64,000 nt of DNA, taken from contig AP025576.1 in NCBI GenBank assembly GCA_022845955.1, positions 1,674,001-1,738,000 on the forward strand. The letters run 5' to 3'. Of this stretch, positions 1 to 9,800 are shown one piece after another. The position numbers and the translations under genes are program-made. Within the stretch, counting starts at the first letter, position 1. Each line of letters begins with the position of its first letter. The notes under the pieces are model-generated. The model did not search any database and was not told where the DNA came from. It saw only the letters and a program-made list of their open reading frames with translations. This DNA is from Lachnospiraceae bacterium (GTDB lineage: Bacteria; Bacillota; Clostridia; Lachnospirales; Lachnospiraceae).

Positions 1-933
1 GCCAGCCGTAACTTTGCCAATAAGGTGTGGAACGCGTCCCGCTTCATTATGATGAATATGGATGGCAAGACCATTCCTGCCGATGCGGATAAAAAGCTCC
101 AGCCTGTGGATAAATGGATCCTTTCCAAGCTGAACCGTGTGGTAAAAGAAGTGACCGACAACATGGAGAACTTCGAACTCGGCATTGCGGTACAGAAGAT
201 ATATGATTTCATTTGGGATGAATTCTGTGACTGGTATATCGAAATGGTGAAGCCCAGGCTTTACGATACCGATGATGCCGACAGCCAGGCAGCCGCTCTC
301 TGGACGCTGCAAAATGTGCTGCAAAGCGCATTGAAGCTGCTGCATCCTTTCATGCCTTTTGTAACGGAAGAGATTTTCTGCACCCTCCAGGAAGAAGAGG
401 AATCCATCATGATTTCCCGGTGGCCGCTGTACCGGGAAGACTGGAATTATGCCGCGGAGGAAAAGGATATTGAAATCATTAAAGAGGCTGTGCGCGGCAT
501 CCGTAATGTAAGAAGCTCCATGAACGTACCGCCCAGCAAAAAAGCAAGGGTGATTGTGGTGAGCGCCAGTGCGGATATCGTTAAGGCGTTTACGGAAGGA
601 AAGCTGTTCTTTGGTTCCCTGGCCTACGCTTCCGATGTGACCGTCCAGGCGGATCGGTCCGGCATCGCGGAGGATGCGGTTTCCGTAGTGATTGCGGGGG
701 CGACCTGCTACATCCCGTTTGCGGAATTAGTGGATATTGCCCAGGAAATAGAGCGTCTGGAAAAAGAGGAAAAGAAGCTGCAGGGAGAACTTGCCCGTGT
801 CAATGGCATGCTCAGCAATGAAAAGTTCCTGTCCAAGGCGCCGGAGAGCAAGATAGCGGAAGAAAAAGATAAGCTGGATAAATATACCCGGATGATGGAA
901 CAGGTAAAAGAGCGGCTGGATGCATTGAGATAA
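1..933 (+). CDS. valS: valyl-tRNA synthetase, C-terminal part (5' end outside window)
   Basis: Class I aminoacyl-tRNA synthetase that charges tRNA-Val in the cytoplasm. The reading frame is open from base 1 (SRNFANKVWNASRF), so only the last 310 residues are here; the HIGH and KMSKS catalytic motifs lie upstream. What is visible is the helical anticodon-binding domain (about residues 1-190) and the C-terminal coiled-coil tail rich in Glu and Lys (about 235-310), which is typical of ValS and contacts tRNA. The match to ValS rather than IleS or LeuS rests on this tail and on the FANKVWNASRF block. It is followed after 157 bases by folC, an order common in Clostridia. Confidence 0.93.
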   Translation, partial: ASRNFANKVWNASRFIMMNMDGKTIPADADKKLQPVDKWILSKLNRVVKEVTDNMENFELGIAVQKIYDFIWDEFCDWYIEMVKPRLYDTDDADSQAAALWTLQNVLQSALKLLHPFMPFVTEEIFCTLQEEEESIMISRWPLYREDWNYAAEEKDIEIIKEAVRGIRNVRSSMNVPPSKKARVIVVSASADIVKAFTEGKLFFGSLAYASDVTVQADRSGIAEDAVSVVIAGATCYIPFAELVDIAQEIERLEKEEKKLQGELARVNGMLSNEKFLSKAPESKIAEEKDKLDKYTRMMEQVKERLDALR

Positions 934-998
934 TCCAATACCCTGCCGTGGACAAAGCTTTAACCGGCAGATTATCATATGACAGGGCGGAGGCAGCA

Positions 999-1031
999 GG
1001 CGGAAAGCGATTTCCGGCCGTGCTTTCCGCC
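999..1031 (+). repeat. GC-rich hairpin between valS and folC
   Basis: Ten-base arms GGCGGAAAGC and GCTTTCCGCC are perfect complements around a 13-base loop. No T-run follows, so it is not a clear intrinsic terminator. It may be a mRNA processing or stability hairpin between valS and folC. Confidence 0.5.
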
Positions 1032-1090
1032 CCTTGCCTGTCCCGGAAAGGGGGAACCCCGCCGGGAGGGAAGGACACAGGTAAAGGAAG

Positions 1091-2404
1091 ATGAGGGAAA
1101 ATAAGAGATACGGTTACGAAGAAGCGGTGGATTATGTGCTTCAGATTCCGAAATTTACGAAGAAAAATACGCCGGAGGATACCCGAAGGTTTTATGAATA
1201 TCTGGGAAGGCCCGGAGAGCGCTCCGGGCTTATCCATGTGGCAGGGACAAATGGAAAAGGGTCCGTCTGTTCTTATATCGATTCCGTGCTGGAGGAAGCC
1301 GGTTACCGCACGGGGCTGTTTACCTCTCCCCATCTGGTGGACGTAAGGGAACGGTTCCGGCTGAAGGGTGAAATGATATCCACAGAGGATTTTGCCCGGG
1401 TGTTTAATCAGGTGCTGGAAAATGTGGAAAACTTTTCTGAAAAATGCGGGAACGGTGTATATCATCCCACGTTTTTTGAAATGCTGTTTTTTATGGCGAT
1501 GCTATGGTTTCAGGAAAAACGGGCAGACTATATTATATTGGAAACCGGAATGGGCGGAAGGCTGGACGCCACCAATGTAATCGCCCATCCGTGTGTTACG
1601 GTGATTACCCGCATCGGTCTGGATCATACGGAATATCTGGGAAACAGTAAGGAAGAGATCGCCGGGGAAAAGGCGGGAATCATCAAAAAAGGCGTGCCTG
1701 TGGTGTTCTGGGAACAGGAGGAATCCGTGAACCGGGTCATTGTCGAAAAGGCGCGCGGCTTGTCGGCGGAAGTGATTCCTGTGTCAGAAAAACAAGTTAT
1801 TTTCTTTAAATTTAAGAATAAAACCGTTGATTTTTCCATGCGCTCTGAGTATTATGGATATATTAGGGCCAGCCTGCCGACGGCTGCTGTATACCAAAAA
1901 GAAAATGCAGCCCTGGCCATACGTGCCCTGGAGGTGCTGGGACGTACCTGTCCTTTGACCAGGCAGCAGGTGGAAGCCGGATTGTCCCATGCAAGATGGG
2001 AAGGCCGGATGGAAGAGGTCCTGCCGGGCGTCTTTATCGATGGTGCCCATAATGAAGACGGTGTGCAGGCTTTTCTGGACAGCGTCCGGGAGGACGGATG
2101 CCGGGGGAAAAGACACCTTTTGTTTTCCGCCGTTTCGGATAAACGGGTGGAGGCCATGGCCGGGCAGATCGCGGAAAGCGGCCTGTTCGATGATATTGCC
2201 GTAACCAGGATTGACAGCGCCAGGAGCCTGACGCAGGAGCAGCTCCTTTCCCTTTGGAAGGGAAAAAACCATGCCAGGCTTTATAACAGCCCGGAGGAAG
2301 CGTGGGAAGCGCTGCTGCGGGAAAAGGAAGGGCCTGATATCGTGTATGCCGCCGGTTCCCTGTATCTGGCAGGCCAGCTGAAGGCATACCTGAGTAAACT
2401 CTAA
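1091..2404 (+). CDS. folC: bifunctional folylpolyglutamate/dihydrofolate synthase
   Basis: Mur-ligase-type ATP-dependent enzyme that adds glutamate to folates (and to dihydropteroate in bifunctional forms) in the cytoplasm. The 437-aa length is normal for FolC. Visible motifs are the P-loop GTNGKGSV near residue 55, the TSPHL(V) folate-loop segment, LETGMGGRLDATN, and the C-terminal DGAHN motif of the Mur ligase fold. The ATG at 1091 follows a weak GGAAG site. It lies 157 bases after valS and is followed closely by a 51-aa gene and a TPR protein on the same strand, so co-transcription is likely. Confidence 0.95.
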   Translation: MRENKRYGYEEAVDYVLQIPKFTKKNTPEDTRRFYEYLGRPGERSGLIHVAGTNGKGSVCSYIDSVLEEAGYRTGLFTSPHLVDVRERFRLKGEMISTEDFARVFNQVLENVENFSEKCGNGVYHPTFFEMLFFMAMLWFQEKRADYIILETGMGGRLDATNVIAHPCVTVITRIGLDHTEYLGNSKEEIAGEKAGIIKKGVPVVFWEQEESVNRVIVEKARGLSAEVIPVSEKQVIFFKFKNKTVDFSMRSEYYGYIRASLPTAAVYQKENAALAIRALEVLGRTCPLTRQQVEAGLSHARWEGRMEEVLPGVFIDGAHNEDGVQAFLDSVREDGCRGKRHLLFSAVSDKRVEAMAGQIAESGLFDDIAVTRIDSARSLTQEQLLSLWKGKNHARLYNSPEEAWEALLREKEGPDIVYAAGSLYLAGQLKAYLSKL

Positions 2405-2440
2405 AACTGTGAACAGCCCGTAGTACAGGAGGACAGCAGT

Positions 2441-2596
2441 ATGATAGATTTTGAAGAAGAATTAAAAAAATTTCATCCCAGCCTTGAAGTAGACGAGGTG
2501 GAGGAAGCCATATACAACCACGATTTAACAGACCTGACGGATTTGCTGGTAGAGATAGAGAAGAGCAGAAAAGCAGATAAAAACAGACAGGAATAG
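2441..2596 (+). CDS. small acidic protein of unknown function (51 aa)
   Basis: A 51-residue ORF with a good ribosome binding site (CAGGAGGACAGC then ATG). It starts MIDFEEELKKFHPSLEVDE, is acidic in its first half and has a Lys/Arg-rich end (KSRKADKNRQE). No Cys, no membrane segment and no signal peptide are seen; it looks like two short helices. It sits 36 bases after folC and 12 bases before the zinc-ribbon/TPR gene, so it is probably translated from the same message. I do not recognise the family. The clear Shine-Dalgarno site and tight packing argue that it is real. Confidence 0.7.
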   Translation: MIDFEEELKKFHPSLEVDEVEEAIYNHDLTDLTDLLVEIEKSRKADKNRQE

Positions 2597-2608
2597 AGGA
2601 ACGCCGAT

Positions 2609-4018
2609 ATGAATTGTTATAATTGTGGTGTGGAGCTTACGGAGCACGATTTTTGTACGAATTGCGGTGCCGATGTGGTGCATTACAAAAAAGTCATCAG
2701 CGTTTCCAATTTTTATTATAATGATGGCCTGGAGAAAGCAAATGTACGGGATTTGTCAGGTGCAGTTGTCAGCCTGACGGAGTGTCTTAAGCTGAATAAA
2801 TTTAATATTGATGCGAGGAACCTGCTGGGGCTTGTCTATTTTGAAATGGGCGAAACCGTGGATGCCTTGAGTGAATGGGTGATAAGCAAGAACCTGAAGC
2901 CGGAAAAAAACATTGCCGATGCTTATATTGAGTCCGTGCAGAACAGCCCGAGCCAGCTGGAAAGCCTGAACCAGGCGATCAAGAAATTTAACCAGGCGCT
3001 TGTTTACTGCAGCCAGGGGAGCCTGGATCTGGCGCTGATACAGCTGCGCAAGGTACTTTCCGTCAATCCGAAGTTCCTGCGCGCCCACCAGCTCCTTGCC
3101 CTTCTGCATATGCATAATGAGGATTGGGAGAAGGCCAAACGCGAACTGGTAAAATGCAACAGGATTGATATCGGCAATACGCGCACCCATCGTTATATGA
3201 AGGAAGTGAATGCCGCCCTCAATGTGGATGACGGCCTGAAAAGCGGCCATAAGGCCACTAAAAATGAAGATGTGATCAAATACCAGAGCGGCAACGAAAC
3301 CATTATCCAGCCGCTGGCGGTAAAGGAGCCGGGAAAGAACTATACCGGCCTTCTGTACCTGCTGGGCGGTGTGGTAATCGGTCTCGCGGTGGCGCTTACC
3401 CTCATTCTCCCCGGAAGGCTGCAAAGCCTTAAAGCGCAGCTGAACGAAGAAAGCAGAAGCGTGGGAGAACAGCTGGATAAGAAAAATACGGAGCTTACGG
3501 ATATGCAGAAGCAGCTGGATGCCCTTACGGCAAAGAATGCGGATCTGAGTTCCGAACTGGAAGCCTATGCGGGAACCGACGGAACACTCCAGACAGTGGA
3601 AGATCTGCTGAATGCGGCTTATACCTATCTGGACACACCGGACGACATGGAAAAGATATCCCAGGCACTGGAAGGCATCGACAAGGACGCCATGGAATCC
3701 GATACCATTTCCCAGGCATACAAAAACCTGTATGACAAGCTTTTGGAAACGGCGGGGCCGGGGATCAGCAAAGCCTATGCGGACAGCGGAAACAAGGCTT
3801 ATAAAGCCGGAGATTACGATACCGCCATCCAGGATTTGGAAAAGGCCTTTTCCTATGATGAAACAAACGGGGATGCGCTCTATATCCTGGGGAATGCCTA
3901 TAAGAAAAAAGGAGACAGCAAGAACGCCGTTAAGATATATAACCAGATCATCGAGCTTTTCCCCAATACCGAAAAGGCCCGCCGGGCGAAGGATTATCTG
4001 AAGGAACTGGAGTCCTGA
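2609..4018 (+). CDS. zinc-ribbon, TPR-repeat single-pass membrane protein
   Basis: A 469-aa protein. It starts with a short zinc ribbon (CYNCG near residue 3 and CTNCG near residue 16), then TPR-like helical repeats (about 35-210), one membrane segment (about 247-270, GLLYLLGGVVIGLAVALTL), a coiled coil (about 272-320) and two or three more TPR units at the C-terminus (about 385-465). It has no cleavable signal, so the zinc ribbon and first TPR block are probably cytoplasmic and the C-terminal TPRs outside. TPR domains bind proteins, which suggests a scaffold or assembly factor for the envelope; the partner is unknown. A strong terminator follows. Confidence 0.75.
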   Translation: MNCYNCGVELTEHDFCTNCGADVVHYKKVISVSNFYYNDGLEKANVRDLSGAVVSLTECLKLNKFNIDARNLLGLVYFEMGETVDALSEWVISKNLKPEKNIADAYIESVQNSPSQLESLNQAIKKFNQALVYCSQGSLDLALIQLRKVLSVNPKFLRAHQLLALLHMHNEDWEKAKRELVKCNRIDIGNTRTHRYMKEVNAALNVDDGLKSGHKATKNEDVIKYQSGNETIIQPLAVKEPGKNYTGLLYLLGGVVIGLAVALTLILPGRLQSLKAQLNEESRSVGEQLDKKNTELTDMQKQLDALTAKNADLSSELEAYAGTDGTLQTVEDLLNAAYTYLDTPDDMEKISQALEGIDKDAMESDTISQAYKNLYDKLLETAGPGISKAYADSGNKAYKAGDYDTAIQDLEKAFSYDETNGDALYILGNAYKKKGDSKNAVKIYNQIIELFPNTEKARRAKDYLKELES

Positions 4019-4070
4019 CACAACTGATGCGCCTGCATTCGGCGAAAATAGAATAAAAGAGTCATATACG

Positions 4071-4128
4071 AAAGAGAACTGCCATGGGAATGGCTTCCTT
4101 CGGGGAGCCGCATGGGGTTCTCTTTTAT
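4071..4128 (+). terminator. intrinsic terminator after the TPR gene
   Basis: A long imperfect hairpin (outer arms AAGAGAAC / GTTCTCTT, inner GGCT / AGCC around a TTCG-type loop) followed by TTTATTA. It separates the TPR gene from the sigma-F operon, so spoIIAA needs its own promoter. Confidence 0.75.
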
Positions 4129-4154
4129 TACTTAAAATCAGGAAGGAGAAACAG

Positions 4155-4481
4155 ATGGAAGAAGAATCGAAAGTGCTTGATAATTACAGGGTCATTGAGG
4201 ATTGCCTGTGCATCAGAATGCCGGAGGAGGTGGATCACCACCGTTCCGAAGAAATCTGTAAAAATGCGGATCATTTCATCCTGGAATCCCAGGTGGCAAA
4301 TGTGGTATTTGATTTTGAAGACACCCATTTTATGGACAGCTCAGGCATAGGTATCCTGATCGGCAGATACAAGCTGATTTCCTGTTTTGGAGGAAAAGTA
4401 TATGTGCTTCATCCGGACAAGCAGATCCGGAGGATGCTTCAGCTTTCCGGTGTGGAAAAAATCGTGGAAATCATGGAATGA
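4155..4481 (+). CDS. spoIIAA: anti-sigma F factor antagonist SpoIIAA
   Basis: STAS-domain protein of 108 aa that frees sigma-F from SpoIIAB in the forespore. The motif DSSGIG (residues 61-66) contains the serine phosphorylated by SpoIIAB (Ser62 or Ser63, equivalent to Ser58 in Bacillus subtilis) and dephosphorylated by SpoIIE. The start ATG follows a GGAAGGAG ribosome binding site. It is the first gene of the three-gene spoIIAA-spoIIAB-sigF operon; the next ORF starts 52 bases later. Length and motif are standard, and the gene appears intact. Confidence 0.96.
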   Translation: MEEESKVLDNYRVIEDCLCIRMPEEVDHHRSEEICKNADHFILESQVANVVFDFEDTHFMDSSGIGILIGRYKLISCFGGKVYVLHPDKQIRRMLQLSGVEKIVEIME

Positions 4482-4533
4482 GCAGGACAAAAATTACATT
4501 TTGCATTTGCCGTACAGGCAGAATGGAGGAAAA

Positions 4534-4989
4534 ATGAGCAACGAAATGAAATTGGAATTTGATGCGGTTTCAGAGAATGAGGGCTTTGCCAGAGTGGCTG
4601 TGGCAGCTTTCGTCACACCGCTGGATCCTACGCTTCAGGAGGTCGCTGATGTGAAAACCGCCGTTTCCGAGGCGGTTACCAACGCCATCATACACGGATA
4701 TGCAGGCTGGGCGGCCCAGGAGCCGGGAAAGGTGATCATCCGCTGCTGCCTGAAAGAAGATGTGTTACATATCGAAGTGGAAGATAAGGGAAGGGGCATT
4801 GAAGATGTGGAAAAAGCCATGGAACCCTTGTATACCACCAGGCCGGACATGGACCGGTCAGGTATGGGATTTGCTTTTATGGAAGCCTTTATGGATGATT
4901 TGGATGTGGAATCCGTGCCGGGAAAAGGAACTCTTGTCAAAATGGAAAAAAAGCTGGGAACCCTTTCCTGGACGGAAGATGAGGAGTAG
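4534..4989 (+). CDS. spoIIAB: anti-sigma F factor / serine kinase SpoIIAB
   Basis: GHKL-family serine kinase of 151 aa. It binds sigma-F and holds it inactive, and phosphorylates SpoIIAA. The N-box SEAVTNAIIHGY, the G1 box DKGRGIED and the later SGMGFAFM segment are the ATP-binding elements. I chose the ATG at 4534 because AATGGAGGAAAA lies just upstream and family members start here (MSNEMKLEF); a longer ORF runs back into spoIIAA in another frame. The sigF start follows 3 bases after its stop, so translational coupling is likely. Confidence 0.96.
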   Translation: MSNEMKLEFDAVSENEGFARVAVAAFVTPLDPTLQEVADVKTAVSEAVTNAIIHGYAGWAAQEPGKVIIRCCLKEDVLHIEVEDKGRGIEDVEKAMEPLYTTRPDMDRSGMGFAFMEAFMDDLDVESVPGKGTLVKMEKKLGTLSWTEDEE

Positions 4990-4992
4990 TGC

Positions 4993-5733
4993 ATGGAGGA
5001 AATATCAGTACTGATTGCACAGGCGCAGGCCGGAGATAACGGGGCAAGGGAAGTACTGATAGAGAAAAACCTGGGACTGGTTCATCATATCGTGAAACGA
5101 TTCTCAGGCAGAGGATACGATATGGAGGATTTATTTCAGATAGGGACAATCGGCCTGATGAAAGCCATTGACAAGTTCGACTTGTCCTTTGATGTCCGCT
5201 TCTCCACTTATGCGGTTCCTATGATAAGCGGGGAAATCAAACGGTTCCTGAGGGATGACGGGCTGGTGAAGGTGAGCCGGACCCTGAAGGAAAACGGATG
5301 GAAGATAAAGCAGGCCTCCGAAAAGCTGGCCCATCGTTTCGGGAGGGATGCCACGCTGGAAGAAATCTCCAGGGAAACAGGCATTGCCAAAGAAGATATT
5401 GTCATGGCTATGGAAGCCAACGTGGAAGTGGAGTCCATCTATAAAACCATTTACCAGTCCGACGGAAACGAGGTACAGCTTCTGGACAAGGTGGCGGCTG
5501 GCAGCGGCCAGTCGGGCTGCATGGATGAAGAAAAGGAAAAACTGCTGGATCACATGCTTTTGGATCAGCTTCTGGACAGCCTTACCGATTCGGAAAGAGA
5601 ACTGATTGAAATGCGGTACTTCCAGGACAAGACCCAGACGGAGGTGGCGGGGGTAATGGGTATCAGCCAGGTGCAGGTAAGCAGGCTGGAAAAGAAGATT
5701 CTGCTGCGCATGAGAGAACAGCTGGTGTGTTAA
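4993..5733 (+). CDS. sigF: RNA polymerase sporulation sigma factor SigF
   Basis: Sigma-70 family factor of 246 aa that drives early forespore transcription. Region 2 (RGYDMEDLFQIGTIGLMKAID and FDVRFSTYAVPMI), region 3 and region 4 with the HTH TQTEVAGVMGISQVQVSRLEK are all present. Region 2 sequence and operon position after spoIIAB identify it as sigma-F rather than sigma-G. No spoVA gene follows directly, unlike B. subtilis; a large hairpin and a sortase gene do. Confidence 0.96.
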   Translation: MEEISVLIAQAQAGDNGAREVLIEKNLGLVHHIVKRFSGRGYDMEDLFQIGTIGLMKAIDKFDLSFDVRFSTYAVPMISGEIKRFLRDDGLVKVSRTLKENGWKIKQASEKLAHRFGRDATLEEISRETGIAKEDIVMAMEANVEVESIYKTIYQSDGNEVQLLDKVAAGSGQSGCMDEEKEKLLDHMLLDQLLDSLTDSERELIEMRYFQDKTQTEVAGVMGISQVQVSRLEKKILLRMREQLVC

Positions 5734-5757
5734 TATGTGTAACAGATAGATGATACC

Positions 5758-5833
5758 GGGTACGGATAAAAAAGCGGGTGCGCCCGGGCAAAGGTTCCCG
5801 CCCGTGACGCGGTATGTTTTTTTATCTGTACCC
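5758..5833 (+). terminator. 76-base inverted repeat after sigF, probable bidirectional terminator
   Basis: GGGTAC-G-GATAAAAAA pairs with TTTTTTTATC-T-GTACCC across a GC-rich centre that can itself fold (GCGGG / CCCGC). A-run and T-run face each other in the stem, as in bidirectional intrinsic terminators. It closes the sigF operon. Confidence 0.65.
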
Positions 5834-5957
5834 CAATTTACTTTACCAGAATAACACGTTAATTTCGGCATTTTGTCCGGAATCCGGTGCGGAATACCTT
5901 TTAAATTGTAGGAAGGGGAAAATTTGGTATTTTCCGGCCCAAAAGGCCGGAAATCCG

Positions 5958-5987
5958 TTGCACTGCGCGGATGAAAAGGTATATAAT
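5958..5987 (+). promoter_or_regulatory. sigma-A-type promoter for srtB
   Basis: TTGCAC, an 18-base spacer and a perfect TATAAT, 72 bases before the srtB start. It suggests that the sortase/adhesin pair is expressed by vegetative RNA polymerase, apart from the sigF operon. Confidence 0.6.
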
Positions 5988-6059
5988 GAAATAAATGTAA
6001 CTATATCATTTGCTATTTTATATACATCATATATCATACATCATAATAGAGGGATTATC

Positions 6060-6830
6060 ATGAAAAAATGGATAAGGATCATTATTCCTGTTTGCGCAGT
6101 AATGGTTCTTATAGTTGCCTGCATTAATCTGGGAAGTATTTTTATGGAATACAACAGAGGCGTGCAGGAATATAAGAATCTTCAGGAGTATGTAAAGGAG
6201 GAACATCCTCAGATTCCTGCCCGGCCGGAGGAAGAGGATGATTTTTTGGTGCCCGAAATTGATTTTGAGGCCCTGAAAGCGAGGAATGGGGATTTCAGGT
6301 ATTGGCTCTATATCCCGGCCCTGGAGGTGAACTACCCGGTAGTCCAGGGGGCGGATAATGAGATTTATCTGTACCGTACCTTTGAAGGGGAAACAAACAG
6401 TGCGGGCTGTATTTTCCTGGATGCGGGCAATTCCCCGGATCTGACGGATCGGAATACCGTGATATACGGCCATAATATGAAGAATCATTCCATGTTCGGC
6501 TCTCTTAAGGAATTCCTGCAGAATGAGGAACTGGCGGAAGAAAGTCCCTATTTCTACCTGTATACCGAGGAACGGGCAGTCCGCTACCGGATTGTTTCCT
6601 ACTACACAACAGTGAGCGGAAGCGATACATACCAGTCGGTTTATACGGATGAAGAATATGACGGCTATCTGAAAATGACACTTCAAAAATCCCAGTATAA
6701 GGGGTATCAGGAAGAATTTACAGAAGGCCGGCCGGATATGGTGACCCTTTCCACCTGCCACGGGAAAGCCGGGGGGACGGGAAGGTTCGTGGTGCACGGC
6801 GTTGTGGATGAGATACGGGAATGGGAGTAA
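6060..6830 (+). CDS. srtB: class B sortase
   Basis: Membrane-anchored cysteine transpeptidase of 256 aa that attaches surface proteins to the cell wall. Residues 5-27 form the N-terminal membrane anchor. The catalytic triad is visible as His138 (YGHNMKNHSMF), Cys233 (TLSTC) and Arg242 (TGRFVVHG). The spacing between Cys and Arg, with a Gly-rich HGKAGGTG loop, is of class B type. I chose the ATG at 6060, after AGAGGG, because it gives the anchor directly; the frame is open further upstream but without a good site. The next gene, 49 bases on, encodes a very large LPXTG-like protein and is the likely dedicated substrate. Confidence 0.92.
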   Translation: MKKWIRIIIPVCAVMVLIVACINLGSIFMEYNRGVQEYKNLQEYVKEEHPQIPARPEEEDDFLVPEIDFEALKARNGDFRYWLYIPALEVNYPVVQGADNEIYLYRTFEGETNSAGCIFLDAGNSPDLTDRNTVIYGHNMKNHSMFGSLKEFLQNEELAEESPYFYLYTEERAVRYRIVSYYTTVSGSDTYQSVYTDEEYDGYLKMTLQKSQYKGYQEEFTEGRPDMVTLSTCHGKAGGTGRFVVHGVVDEIREWE

Positions 6831-6879
6831 GGACGGCTTATGCCGCAGGCGTACAATCGGTACGCGGACTGGAGTTAGT

Positions 6880-9800
6880 ATGAAGAAAAAAATAGGGAAA
6901 ATCGTTGCCTTATTTATCGCCGCAGGTTTACTGGTAAATAGTTTTTTCCTGGCTGCCGCCCATGAGGGAGACAAGGGGGCAGAGGAAGGCGTACAGGAAA
7001 TACAGGAAAATGTACATACCCACAGTTGGGGAGAGGAAACGGTGGAGGAACCCGCTTCCTGCAGCCGGGAAGGTTCGGCAACTGTGAAATGTACCGGGTG
7101 TGATGCCACGGAAAGCCGTACCCTTGCTGCCACGGGAGCACACAGCTATGGGGACTGGACGGAGAAAACACCGGCCGCTGCGGATGCACCCGGAATGGAA
7201 AAACGTATCTGCAGCCAATGCGGCGCGGAAGAAACCCGGGAAATCCCCCGGCTGGAATCAGCCGGCGACGCTGAGCCTGGTACGGGCAGTGCAGGGACAG
7301 GAAATGCAGATGGCGGGACATCTTCCGGTGAAACCGGCAATCCGGATCAGAACACAGAAAACGGAACCGGAAATGAGGGAGCCGTGCACAACTGGTCCGC
7401 CGGGGAAAAAGTGGAGCCTACATGTACGGAGAATGGGAAACAGCATTATCTGTGCAGCGAAGAGAACTGTGGGGCCGTAAAGGATGAGGAAATTCCCTCC
7501 GCCGGTCATAAAGTGGATACCTGGACACTGGAAAAAGCCCCCACGCAGGAGGAAGCCGGAAGCGAGTACGGTACTTGTACGGTCTGCGGGGAAAAAGTTA
7601 CCCGTCCGGTTCCCGCAGGGAACCACAAGCATACCTTCAGTGATTCCGGAACCGTGGTGAACGCGGCATCGGAAACAAAAGACGGGAGTGTGGACTATTT
7701 TTGCACTTCGGATACCTGTGAAGCTTCTGAGGAAGGAATTTCCCATTATTATAAAGACAACGGGGCCGGAGAATTCCTGTGTGTCAACTGCAGCGCGAAG
7801 GAAAATCCGGAAGGTGACGATGCCTGTGCCCATGACTGGAAGGAGAAAGAAAACGGCCTGCAGGAATGCGGGAAATGCCATTCTTTAAAGAATACGGCGG
7901 CTGGGACAGTGCCCGGCAATACGGTTCCCGGGGAAGAAAATAATAACAGTCCGGAACAGGGGAGTCCGAATGCGGAATGCACCTGCGCAGTGAAATGTAC
8001 CGACGGAAAGAAAACGGAAACCTGTCTTTTCTGCAATACCGGGGATGCGGATTTGGACCAATGCAAGGGTAAGGAGTCTCCGGCATCCCAAGAGGGTACG
8101 GATACATGCAGCTGTACGGTCAAATGTACACCGGGAAGCATGAATGGGGAGTGCTCTGTCTGTAAAGCGGACGGTGCCACACCTGATACCTGTAAGGGAA
8201 ACCAAACAGAACCGGACAAAAAACCGGGAGCAGCCTGCAGCTGCGTGGCAAAATGTACGGATGGCGACAGCAATGTGAAATGCCCCGCCTGCAGTGCGGA
8301 CGGCGCTAACATAAATGAGGTCTGCCAGGGGAAGGAACTGTGCGGGGAAGGGAAGCATACCCGCCCTGCCACTTATGAGACGGTGAAAAAGGCCAGCTGT
8401 ACGGAGAACGGGGAAATACGCTACACTTGTTCCGTCTGCGGTACGCCGGTGACGCAAAAGATCCCCCCTACCGGGCATATATGGAACAGCAAAACCGGGA
8501 AATGCATCAGCTGCAAAACGGCCTGTCCCCATACCGAAAACGGGAACACAGCGTTTGATCCCGCTACGGGTAAATGTTCTGTCTGCGGATACCTGTGCGC
8601 GCATTCGTTCGATGAGGAGACCGGCGAATGCCGGATATGCGGCTTCAGGGAATGCGAAACCCATAAAAGGCCCTCCGGTGAGGGCGCCGTTATCCTTTCC
8701 GTGAAGGAAGCCACCTGCTCCGCCAAAGGGCTGGAGCGTTATCAGTGTGCAGTGTGCGGCACAGAGGTGACGGAGGAGACGGCAGTCGATCCCGATGTCC
8801 ATGACTGGAACAGGGAGACCGGAAAATGCAAGCTTTGTGATGAAAGCTGTACCCATGAGGACGGCGATGGAAATACCTTATACCGGACGGATGGAACATG
8901 CCTTGTCTGCGGCCGTGCCTGTGTGCATGAATTCAGGACTGTCACGGAGGAAGGCAAAGACGATAGTATCCAATGTGATATCTGCGGCTACATCTGTCCC
9001 CATGAGGAAAAAGCCCTTGTGCCCATCCAGGGAAAAGGGGATAAGGAGGCAGATTGTAAAAATGCCGGTCAGCAGACCTATCTGTGTTCCGTCTGCGGGA
9101 CGAATAGGGAAAAAGAACTTCCTCCCAGCGGAAAGCATGAGTATGATACGGCGGGGAGCTGCCTGGTGTGCGGGGATGACTTGTACACAGCAGCGTCCGG
9201 CGACTGCATTCATAAAGACAGCCGGTGGACGGTGTGGAAAAATGACGGAAGTGCGCTGGAGAAAGACAATCCCTGGAAATATGTCAAAACGGATATCGAC
9301 GGAAAGACGGACATTTTCCAGTGTGCCAGATGCGGTTCCGCCTGGGAACGGGAAGGCGCCGACAGAGAAGAAAAAACCGTGGATCTGATCCAGATCACCA
9401 AAGGAACGCTGGGAGTAACCATTTCCGTGAACGGCGTTGCCGTGGGAAATAACCAGGAAGTGAAGATCAACAAGACCGATGTGCTTGCTATCCATATAGA
9501 CTGGGCTATTGACAACGACAGAAAACCCAATGCGAATACCACCATACAATACCAGCTGCCTGTTATTTTGAAAGCAGTTCCGATGTCCGATACCATATGG
9601 GGAGCCGGCGGAACCGTGGAGTACGGCACCTATTCCATTGATGCCAACGGGCTTCTGACCTTCCGGCTGAATGATAATATCCTCAAAAAGAGCGAAATCA
9701 ACGGCTCCTTTGACCTGCAGGCAACCCTGATCCTGGATGAGGAAACCAGCCTGGATAAACAGGAAATCCTCTTCCCCGGCGGTGCGGGAATCGTTGTATA

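Noticed and set aside
2756-4021. 421-aa minus-strand ORF opposite the TPR gene
   Set aside because: Same stretch as the TPR gene; composition is unlike a real protein and it lacks a start site.
6027-7133. 368-aa minus-strand ORF across srtB
   Set aside because: Shadow of srtB and the adhesin start; no ribosome site and no family features.
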